This document shows positions 1-5,039 of a DNA stretch of 5,039 bases, one piece after another. The stretch's first letter is position 1, and the number at the start of each line of letters is the position of its first letter. This stretch comes from Oscillospiraceae bacterium. GTDB lineage: Bacteria; Bacillota; Clostridia; UMGS1883. Made by a program: the position numbers and the translations under genes. Location of the stretch: positions 1-5,039 of the forward strand of contig JAFLUQ010000156.1 in the NCBI GenBank assembly GCA_022508735.1, in the 5' to 3' direction. The notes under the pieces are model-generated. The model saw nothing but the letters and a program-made list of their open reading frames with translations, searched no databases and was not told the DNA's origin.

Positions 1-422
1 CTTCGCTTGAGGACTGGAATAGTGACGATCAGATCATCGTTATCTCCGGCACCACTGCTGAAACCTATCTGACGGCAAATTATCCCGACATTAAGCTTCA
101 GAAGTACGATACCTATGCAAATGCAAAGAACGCTCTTGAAAACGGCAATGCCGTGGCCTGGGCCAACGATAACACCGAGGTCATCGCCTATGCGCTTCAG
201 AATCCGGGCTACACGGTAGGTATTCCCACTCTGGGCAGCAACGACACTATCGCCCCTGCCGTATCTAAGGGCAACGGCACTCTGCTTGATTGGATCAACG
301 ACGAGATAGTTTCCCTCGCCGACGAGCAGTTCTTCCATGCGGACTATGAAGCGACCCTCGTTGACACCTACGGTCTCGATTATGAGGACAGCCTTGTAGT
401 TGAGGGCGGCATAGTAGGATAA
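1..422 (+). CDS. Amino-acid ABC transporter substrate-binding protein (SBP family 3), 3' part
   Basis: The reading frame is open from the left edge (first full codon at base 3) to TAA at 420-422, giving the last 139 residues of a protein that begins outside the window. The visible part matches the second lobe and C-terminus of family 3 solute-binding proteins (GlnH/PEB1-like), which capture polar amino acids outside the membrane and deliver them to an ABC permease. Recognisable stretches are SGTTAETYL at the lobe entry, the 'YDTYANAKNALENG' helix followed by AVAWANDN, and 'GSNDTIAPAVSKGN..LLDWINDEI' near the end, the family's usual C-terminal helix. A GTG at 153 lies in mid-domain and is not a real start. 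The substrate cannot be fixed because most ligand-contacting residues are upstream. It is followed by a strong terminator, so it is probably the last gene of its transcription unit. The family call is firm; the amino-acid specificity is unknown. Confidence 0.88.
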   Translation, partial: SLEDWNSDDQIIVISGTTAETYLTANYPDIKLQKYDTYANAKNALENGNAVAWANDNTEVIAYALQNPGYTVGIPTLGSNDTIAPAVSKGNGTLLDWINDEIVSLADEQFFHADYEATLVDTYGLDYEDSLVVEGGIVG

Positions 423-439
423 GACTCATACCGGAATTT

Positions 440-480
440 AATGCTCACAGGAGTTCTTCTGTGAGCATTTTTGTTGTTTT
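440..480 (+). terminator. Rho-independent terminator after the SBP gene
   Basis: A perfect 11-bp inverted repeat (aatgctcacag at 440-450, ctgtgagcatt at 459-469) encloses an 8-base loop and runs straight into a T-rich tract (468-480). It lies 18 bases after the SBP stop codon, so it ends that transcription unit before the protease gene. Confidence 0.93.
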
Positions 481-486
481 TGGGTA

Positions 487-515
487 TTTACATTTTTGGG
501 TTTTAGTGTTAAAAT
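487..515 (+). promoter_or_regulatory. Predicted sigma-70/SigA promoter of the protease gene
   Basis: A TTTACA -35 box (487-492) is separated by 17 bases from a TAAAAT -10 box (510-515). Each has one mismatch to consensus. Transcription would start near 522, giving a leader of about 40 bases before the ATG at 562. The promoter begins just after the T-tract of the preceding terminator, which fits an independent transcription unit. A second AT-rich -10-like stretch (tatataaaat, about 532-541) is a weaker alternative. No operator-like repeat was seen. Confidence 0.6.
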
Positions 516-561
516 AAAAGGTATACAAATCTATATAAAATCAATGTCAGGAGGCAGAAAA

Positions 562-3522
562 ATGACAAAAATACATAGATGTCTGAGTGTATTGATCTGT
601 GCGGTGATGACGTGTGTGACGCTGATGCCGGCGCCAACAGTGCAGGCAGAGGCACAGTATGACGCGGTAAGTGTAGACACGGTTGTAATGAGCGATACAG
701 ATGAGGGCATTGGGGCTGTTATGGGAACCGGTCTCGACAATATCAATTTTGCAGTCGAAACCCGTACCTACGAAAACGGCAGCAAGGAAGTAACTATAAG
801 CTGCGATGTTAAGGGTGCCGAAATACTCTATTCGCTCGCCAAGGGAGAGGACGGAGTGTTCGAGGCTATCGTACCGAATACGCCATACACCGGCCCTATA
901 TTTATAGCTGAGAGCGGCAGCTACATGCTGCGGTTCAGAGCGTACATGAACGGAGAATACAGCGGTGTGTACCTCCGGAAGAATCCTATCAATGTGACAA
1001 TAGTCGGCGAGCCAAGCACCAAGATCACAGTCTACCCTTCGGCGGTAACTCTCCGCCCCGGAGAAACCTACCGGCTTGTGGCCGAGCTTTCGCCATATTC
1101 GGGCAGCGTTCAGTGGTCCAGCTCAGACAGTTCGGTAGTAACAGTCAGCGCTGACGGCAAGCTTACAGCTGTGGACCGGGGCAGAGCGCAGGTGACTGCA
1201 AAAAGCGCCGGGGCAAGCAAGAGCTGCACTGTTACGGTATCGCCGACTTTTGCGTTATCGGAGTTCGACTTTTCAGAGTGGAACATGATGACGAATACCT
1301 CATATCTGGCAGTGGACAGCAGCGGAAACTATGACGGCTACAACAGTAATCCGATAATGGACGGAGGAAACGTACACATGGCCGCCGCCTATTTGGCCAA
1401 ATGGGACGGAGCTGTGCTTGAAAGCGACGATCCATACCCGACCGGGTGGTTTTCTTCAAACGATCTGCAGCAGGAATACTTAGAGTCAAATTACAATGAA
1501 GTCGACCCGGTCATGCTGATCAGTGATGTTGTGTTCGCCCCTTACAGGCAGTCTGCCCTCGATAACGATGATATAAAACGGCTGCTGGTGCAGTACGGTG
1601 TTGTGGCTTCGTCTTATCAGGATAATGATAATTACTTATACGATGAAATAAACTACTGCTATCCGTCATGGCAGAAGAAGTCCGATGATGACTTCGGCCA
1701 TGCCGTAGCCATTGTAGGCTGGGACGATAACTACCCTGCCTCTAATTTCAACGGCGCGGCCTCGGGCGATGGGGCCTTCATTTGCAAGAACAGCTGGGGT
1801 GATGATTGGGGTGAGGATGGTTATTTCTATATTTCTTACTATGATGAGTATCTTGGCTATGAAGCGGAGGATGACATAAGCTATGTTGTAAACTATAGTG
1901 GGGCGCCGGACTATAATAAGATATATCAGTATGACCCGCTGGGCGAGACCGGCTGGCTGACGTACGAGACCGGTCGTGAGCTTTATCAGGCAAATGTATA
2001 TCCTGAGGCCGGCAGGAGTATAACGAGCGATGAGACGCTTAAGGCGGTAGGATTTTATACACATGAAAATAACCTCGAATACGAGGTGTATGTGGTGACG
2101 AACTACACCGGCTCCTCTTCCCTTAAAAGCCTTGGAAAGGTCAGGGCCGGCGGCATAATGGCGGATATGGGTTATCACACTGTGAGCCTTGACGAGCCTG
2201 TTCTCCTCAAAGCAGGCAGCAGATTTGCAGTGGTTGTGCTGCTGAAATATAAAAATGGCTTTAAATTTAATTTTGAATATCCCGCGCCTCATACCAGCAA
2301 TGCAAGGGCAAATAAAGGCGAGGGCTTTTACAAGCTGGGAACCGGGTCGTGGACTGACCTCGCGGTCGCACATACAAATTCAAGCATCTGCCTTAAAGCC
2401 TTTACCAGCACCTCAGACTCATCCGTACTGATCATGGAGGCCATAGACAACGAGGCGAGGGTATACGAGTCAGACAAGACGTTCTCTATTGAGGAAACTG
2501 TGGTCCAAGGGATACAAATCAGTCCCTCAGCATGGCGGTATATGGACCTCAGTGAGGAGCAGCTGGCTATGCTTCAGGAAACCTATATTCCTTCCAAGGC
2601 CTCGTCCGGTCTTTCCGAGGGCTTTATATTCCCGGAAAGATTTGACCTGAGAGAGCATGGCGAGGTCTCCTCCGTAAAAAATCAGCTTGACTGGGGCAGC
2701 TGTTGGGCTCATGCGGCCTACGCCACCCTTGAAGGCGTGCTGCTGCGCCAGGCCAGGACTGCCGCGGCTCCGGCTGAAGAAGAACCGCCGATGACCGTTG
2801 GCACTCTTGAAATCAAGGTGCCGACTGTGACGGCTAAGCCGGGCGAATACATTGAGGTTCCTATCGATATAACAGAGAACAGCGGCATTGCCGGGGCGGC
2901 GGTGCAGCTGAATTTCGACGGTAGTCAGCTTACACCGGACGAAATTATCCTCGGTCCCGCCTTTGTTACGGGAACGATGCAGTCAAATCTGCTTGACCCG
3001 GGAACAGACAAGACCGGGCTTGATCATGTGACAATGGTGTACAAGAGCCTTTTCGATACCAAGGCCGTGGGCACGTTCTTTACGGTGCGCTTCCGCGTGA
3101 ATGAAGCCGCGGAGGGTGAGTCGGCTCTCAGCCTCAGCTATAATGACGCAGACATTTATGATCAGGAGCACAATTACGTCATGGCTGCGGTCACAAACGG
3201 CAGGCTTGTGGTAGTGGGTGTGCCGCATACAGGCGACTATACGATCAACTCGCTTGAGGGGATCATCCCCGACAGCGGAACCTTCTATGCCGAGGTCAGC
3301 GTTACAAAAAATACCGACCGCGACGATGCGGACGTTATAGTTATCGCAGTCTACAGGGGGAATGTCCTCGAGGAGATCGCCTATATGAGAGGCAGCTTTA
3401 ATGAGGGGCAGACGATGGTTTTCGGCAGCAGGCTAAATGCCGTGCCCGGTGCGACGCTCAAGGCCTTTGTGTGGGATGAGTTAAGTAATATGCTGCCGTT
3501 AAGCGAAGCAATGGAAAAGTAA
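562..3522 (+). CDS. Secreted papain-like (C1) cysteine protease with permuted catalytic domain, lectin-like and cohesin-like modules
   Basis: The ATG at 562 is chosen because AGGAGG (549-554) sits 7 bases upstream and a clear signal peptide follows (basic start, hydrophobic core 8-22, likely cleavage after VQA, residue 29). The frame also opens upstream at a TTG (496), but that has no ribosome site and would bury the signal peptide. The product is 986 residues. Order of parts: a chitobiase-like beta-sandwich (about 74-148); a bacterial Ig-like Big_2 domain (about 152-228); the His/Asn half of a C1 peptidase (about 229-450; His380 in GHAVAIVGW, Asn410 in KNSWG); a lectin-like domain typical of clostridial C1 proteases (about 451-617); a propeptide-like stretch (618-693); the Gln/Cys half (694-730; Gln708, Cys714 in GSCWAHA); an Ala/Pro/Glu linker; a cohesin-like domain (about 747-885); and an unnamed C-terminal beta-rich module (886-986). 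It probably cleaves proteins outside the cell. The Cys segment lying after His/Asn is the reverse of normal order. No LPXTG motif, C-terminal membrane anchor or dockerin is visible. The fold call is firm; activity and substrate are not shown. Confidence 0.9.
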   Translation: MTKIHRCLSVLICAVMTCVTLMPAPTVQAEAQYDAVSVDTVVMSDTDEGIGAVMGTGLDNINFAVETRTYENGSKEVTISCDVKGAEILYSLAKGEDGVFEAIVPNTPYTGPIFIAESGSYMLRFRAYMNGEYSGVYLRKNPINVTIVGEPSTKITVYPSAVTLRPGETYRLVAELSPYSGSVQWSSSDSSVVTVSADGKLTAVDRGRAQVTAKSAGASKSCTVTVSPTFALSEFDFSEWNMMTNTSYLAVDSSGNYDGYNSNPIMDGGNVHMAAAYLAKWDGAVLESDDPYPTGWFSSNDLQQEYLESNYNEVDPVMLISDVVFAPYRQSALDNDDIKRLLVQYGVVASSYQDNDNYLYDEINYCYPSWQKKSDDDFGHAVAIVGWDDNYPASNFNGAASGDGAFICKNSWGDDWGEDGYFYISYYDEYLGYEAEDDISYVVNYSGAPDYNKIYQYDPLGETGWLTYETGRELYQANVYPEAGRSITSDETLKAVGFYTHENNLEYEVYVVTNYTGSSSLKSLGKVRAGGIMADMGYHTVSLDEPVLLKAGSRFAVVVLLKYKNGFKFNFEYPAPHTSNARANKGEGFYKLGTGSWTDLAVAHTNSSICLKAFTSTSDSSVLIMEAIDNEARVYESDKTFSIEETVVQGIQISPSAWRYMDLSEEQLAMLQETYIPSKASSGLSEGFIFPERFDLREHGEVSSVKNQLDWGSCWAHAAYATLEGVLLRQARTAAAPAEEEPPMTVGTLEIKVPTVTAKPGEYIEVPIDITENSGIAGAAVQLNFDGSQLTPDEIILGPAFVTGTMQSNLLDPGTDKTGLDHVTMVYKSLFDTKAVGTFFTVRFRVNEAAEGESALSLSYNDADIYDQEHNYVMAAVTNGRLVVVGVPHTGDYTINSLEGIIPDSGTFYAEVSVTKNTDRDDADVIVIAVYRGNVLEEIAYMRGSFNEGQTMVFGSRLNAVPGATLKAFVWDELSNMLPLSEAMEK
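1246..1911 (+). other. His/Asn half of the permuted C1 peptidase domain
   Basis: Residues 229-450 of the protease begin at the LSEFDFSEW stretch, which in normal papain-like proteins of this clostridial group directly follows the Cys helix. They continue through DGGN (267-270), the ESDDPYP turn (about 287-293), the base His380 in GHAVAIVGWDDNY and Asn410 in KNSWGDDWGEDGYFYISYYD. No CW-type nucleophile motif exists anywhere N-terminal to this block; the preceding domain is Ig-like, and the only nearby cysteines there (Cys81, Cys222) are in beta-sandwich contexts. End points are estimates from motif spacing. Confidence 0.85.
2413..2751 (+). other. Propeptide-like stretch plus Gln/Cys half of the permuted C1 peptidase domain
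   Basis: Residues 618-730 look like the usual N-terminus of a secreted clostridial C1 protease placed in the middle of this one: a polar pro-like segment (618-693, including DLSEEQLAMLQ), then the mature-enzyme start FDLREHGEV (from 694), the oxyanion-hole Gln708 in VKNQ, and the nucleophile Cys714 in GSCWAHAAYATLEG. The Gln-to-Cys distance is six residues, as in papain (Gln19-Cys25). Papain's Cys22 position is Trp711, so that disulfide is absent. The papain Phe28 position is His717. The helix ends near Gln730 and is followed by an Ala/Pro/Glu linker instead of the rest of the enzyme. Confidence 0.85.
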
Positions 3523-3532
3523 AAAACGCAAG

Positions 3533-3566
3533 GCCCCCGACAGCGGCTTTTGCCGCCGGCGGGGGC
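3533..3566 (+). terminator. GC-rich hairpin after the protease gene, probable terminator
   Basis: Arms 3533-3547 and 3552-3566 pair at 13 of 15 positions around a TTTT loop, starting 11 bases after the protease stop codon. The stem is very stable, but the tract after it (tgaattatta) is only moderately T-rich, so termination may be partial on the plus strand. A run of six A just upstream (3521-3526) would read as a T-run on the other strand, but no minus-strand gene is seen to need it. Confidence 0.7.
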
Positions 3567-3595
3567 TGAATTATTATCAAACTTGAGTTTAAAAT

Positions 3596-3650
3596 TTTCA
3601 TTAATTTTGTTAAAAAAACCTTTGCTTTTTTCTGTATTTAGTGCTATAAT
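3596..3650 (+). promoter_or_regulatory. Predicted strong SigA promoter with UP-like element for the atp operon
   Basis: A perfect TATAAT -10 box (3645-3650) lies 17 bases after a partial -35 box, TTGCTT (3622-3627). The 20 or so bases upstream (about 3596-3618) consist of alternating A and T tracts at the distance expected for an UP element contacted by RNA polymerase alpha subunits. Transcription would start near 3657, leaving about 89 bases of leader before atpB. No other promoter is seen between here and the window end, so this probably drives the whole operon. Confidence 0.72.
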
Positions 3651-3745
3651 ATATGAAATAAACGGGCATAAAAGAGCCAAAGACAATCAGCGGCGCTCCG
3701 GCATCACCGGCGTCTACTTCTTTGCCTTTAGAAAGGAGTTAAAAT

Positions 3746-4552
3746 ATGGATAAAAAGAAACGGATAACTGCCATAGTGATCTTTGCGGTGCTGTCGGTCA
3801 TCCTGTTTATAGGGACCATAATTGTGAAGTCTCCGGGTGGTCACGAATCCATCAGCGTGCTGATGAGGGACGCCGTACTTCACGAGACAAACAGGGTGAG
3901 CCTGTTTGGGCTCATAGTCGTCAATCCCGGTCTTATCTCTGCCTTTGTGATCGCCGGTATTTTTCTGGTTTTCGCAGTCGTGGTGCGGATCTTCGTGATA
4001 CCGCGGTTCACGTATGTTCCCGGTAAGTTTCAGATGGTGCTTGAAGCCGCGGTCGGTTTTTTCGACGATCTCGCAAAAACTAACAGCCCGCACCGCAACA
4101 AATTTTTAGGCGCATACGTATTTGCGGCAGGCGCGTACATCTTTGTGGGCACGATATTCGAGCTGTTCGGTATTCAGGCCGTTACCACCGACGGCGCGTC
4201 GATCGCTCTGCCCGCGCCTTTGGCTGACATCAACGGCGCTATCATGATGGGCTGCCTGTCATATTTGGTGATACTGTCCGGCGGTGTGGCGGAAAACAAG
4301 CTGGGCGGCGTTGGTAAGACCCTTAAGGAGTTTTCACTGCCCATTTCCATGAGCTTCCGTATCTTCGGCGCACTGTTAAGCGGCGCGCTGGTGACGGAAA
4401 TGGTCTATCACTACATCCACCTGAGCTACGGTCTGCCTATTCTGGTCGGCGTGCTGTTCACACTGCTGCATGCGCTGATTCAGGCCTACGTTCTGACAAT
4501 GCTTACTTCTCTGTTCTACGGCGAGGTTTCCGAGCCGGTACACAAAAAATAA
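3746..4552 (+). CDS. atpB: F-type ATP synthase subunit a (F0 sector)
   Basis: This 268-residue membrane protein forms the stator half-channels through which ions reach and leave the c-ring. The start ATG has AAAGGAG (3732-3738) 7 bases upstream. Hydrophobic segments occur near 8-27, 61-84, 120-142, 162-182, 197-220 and 229-257. Family signatures are PLADINGAIMMG (about 158-169), the essential arginine as Arg205 in SFRIFGALLSG, and the last-helix motif IQAYVLTMLTSLFYGE with Gln246. The Asn that follows the arginine by four residues in E. coli (RLFGN, Asn214) is Ala209 here, and the position of E. coli Glu219 is Ala214, although Glu218 lies four residues later. It is the first gene of the visible operon; no atpI is present before it. 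The gap to atpE is 20 bases. The identity is secure from these motifs and from the following c and b subunits. Confidence 0.95.
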   Translation: MDKKKRITAIVIFAVLSVILFIGTIIVKSPGGHESISVLMRDAVLHETNRVSLFGLIVVNPGLISAFVIAGIFLVFAVVVRIFVIPRFTYVPGKFQMVLEAAVGFFDDLAKTNSPHRNKFLGAYVFAAGAYIFVGTIFELFGIQAVTTDGASIALPAPLADINGAIMMGCLSYLVILSGGVAENKLGGVGKTLKEFSLPISMSFRIFGALLSGALVTEMVYHYIHLSYGLPILVGVLFTLLHALIQAYVLTMLTSLFYGEVSEPVHKK

Positions 4553-4572
4553 ATGATTCGGAGGTTCTTATC

Positions 4573-4950
4573 ATGAAAAAGAATGTTTTTAAAGGTATTT
4601 TTATCGTCCTGACCTTGGTTATTGTCGCTCTCATTGCTTTGATGCCCGTTCTCACGGCCATGGCCGAACCCGCGCCGACCGGCGCTGACGCAGCTGAAGC
4701 CGCGATCGAAGCGGCCGCGGATAATTCCATTGGCGACAAAGCTATGGCGGCGGCTATCGTTGTTGGTCTGGCAGCGGCGGCCGGTGCTATCGGCATGGGC
4801 CTGGCTATAGCTAAGTCTGTTGACGGTATTGCCCGCCAGCCCGAAGCCGAGGGAAAGATCCGTACCACGCTCATGCTGGGTCTGGTTTTCGTTGAAACGG
4901 CGATCATCTATGCCCTTGTTATCGCTATTCTTATCATCTTTGTACTGTAA
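4573..4950 (+). CDS. atpE: F-type ATP synthase subunit c with N-terminal signal-like extension
   Basis: This is the rotor-ring proteolipid; multiple copies form the c-ring that carries ions past subunit a. GGAGG (4560-4564) lies 8 bases before the ATG. The conserved hairpin is residues about 57-125: a Gly/Ala-rich first helix (AIVVGLAAAAGAIGMG), the polar loop with ARQPEAEG (87-94) that contacts the F1 stalk, and a second helix with the ion-carrying Glu108 in FVETAIIYALVI. At 125 residues it is longer than the usual 70-90. The extra N-terminus is a hydrophobic stretch (8-28) ending in AMA (29-31), a plausible signal-peptidase site, then an acidic Ala-rich linker (32-55). Cleavage would leave about 94 residues. 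Such presequences are known on subunit c in some other bacteria, e.g. Desulfovibrio relatives. The gap to atpF is 16 bases. Confidence 0.95.
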   Translation: MKKNVFKGIFIVLTLVIVALIALMPVLTAMAEPAPTGADAAEAAIEAAADNSIGDKAMAAAIVVGLAAAAGAIGMGLAIAKSVDGIARQPEAEGKIRTTLMLGLVFVETAIIYALVIAILIIFVL

Positions 4951-4952
4951 GG

Positions 4953-5039
4953 AAGGAGGTTTTACAATGCCGCTTAATATAGATTGGCAGCAGATCCTTC
5001 TTCACCTGTTCAATTTTGTAGTTCTGTTCGCGATATTGT
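4953..5039 (+). CDS. atpF: F-type ATP synthase subunit b, 5' part with its ribosome binding site
   Basis: Coding starts at the ATG at 4967, 7 bases after a strong AAGGAGG site (4953-4959), and runs past the right edge. Only 24 codons are visible, reading MPLNIDWQQILLHLFNF and then VVLFAIL. This is the typical short amphipathic start and membrane helix of subunit b, the peripheral stalk that ties F1 to subunit a. The position after a and c in an a-c-b order supports the call. The cytoplasmic coiled coil would lie beyond the window. Confidence 0.9.

Noticed and set aside
496..561. In-frame TTG start at 496 adding 22 residues to the protease.
   Set aside because: It has no ribosome binding site, overlaps the predicted promoter, and would place the signal peptide internally. 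The ATG at 562 has AGGAGG at correct spacing.
562..1245. A second, ordinary catalytic Cys segment at the N-terminus of the protease, which would make the C-terminal one a duplicate.
   Set aside because: The N-terminal 228 residues contain no CW motif, no VKNQ and no FDLR; the Cys residues there (81, 222) sit in beta-sandwich and Ig-like sequence. The C-terminal Cys segment is the only one.
1666..2373. Long open frame on the minus strand (235 codons) opposite the protease.
   Set aside because: It lies entirely inside clear protease coding sequence, its product has no recognisable domain, and no supporting promoter or ribosome site was seen. It is a shadow frame.
1230..2800. Direct nucleotide repeats at the domain junctions that would mark a recent rearrangement or phase-variable shuffling.
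   Set aside because: No obvious repeats were found by eye near 1246, 2413 or 2751, so the permutation, if real, appears old or left no trace.
3582..3593. Small AT-rich inverted repeat (aaact/agttt) upstream of the atp promoter.
   Set aside because: It has five base pairs with a two-base gap, which is too short to support as an operator or terminator.
3550..3753. Small plus-strand open frame of 67 codons between the protease and atpB.
   Set aside because: It begins in the loop of the terminator hairpin, runs through the atp promoter and overlaps the atpB start, with no ribosome site.
4503..4907. Ala/Ser-rich minus-strand frame opposite atpE.
   Set aside because: It is the low-complexity mirror of the Ala/Gly-rich c subunit coding sequence.

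Overview
The window looks like a chromosomal segment from a gut-type anaerobic member of the Clostridia (Oscillospirales/Ruminococcaceae-like). This is inferred from strong AGGAGG-type ribosome binding sites, TATAAT-type promoters, roughly even base composition, a clostridial-style secreted papain-like protease carrying Ig-like and cohesin-like modules, and an F-type ATP synthase operon in the order atpB-atpE-atpF. No rRNA, tRNA, CRISPR array or mobile element is visible.

Layout: (1) Bases 1-422 are the 3' end of a family 3 amino-acid ABC transporter substrate-binding protein, closed by a perfect 11-bp hairpin terminator (440-480). (2) Bases 487-3566 form a self-contained single-gene transcription unit: a promoter overlapping the tail of the previous terminator, a 986-residue secreted multidomain cysteine protease (562-3522), and a GC-rich hairpin after it. 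(3) A strong promoter with an AT-rich UP-like region (about 3596-3650) and an 89-base leader drive the ATP synthase operon: atpB (subunit a), atpE (subunit c, with an N-terminal signal-like extension) and the first 24 codons of atpF (subunit b), which runs off the window.

The most interesting object is the protease. Its papain-type catalytic motifs occur in the wrong order. The half with the catalytic His380 and Asn410 comes first, followed by a lectin-like domain and a propeptide-like stretch, and only then the segment with the oxyanion Gln708 and nucleophile Cys714. In papain and the usual clostridial relatives the Gln/Cys segment is N-terminal. The two halves join at the position expected for a circular permutation, the frame is open throughout, and all four catalytic residues are present once each. 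A cohesin-like module follows directly after the displaced Cys helix, so the protein may also dock onto a dockerin-bearing partner outside the cell.

The three regions appear functionally unrelated: nutrient uptake, an extracellular protease, and energy conversion at the membrane. They are separated by terminators and promoters.
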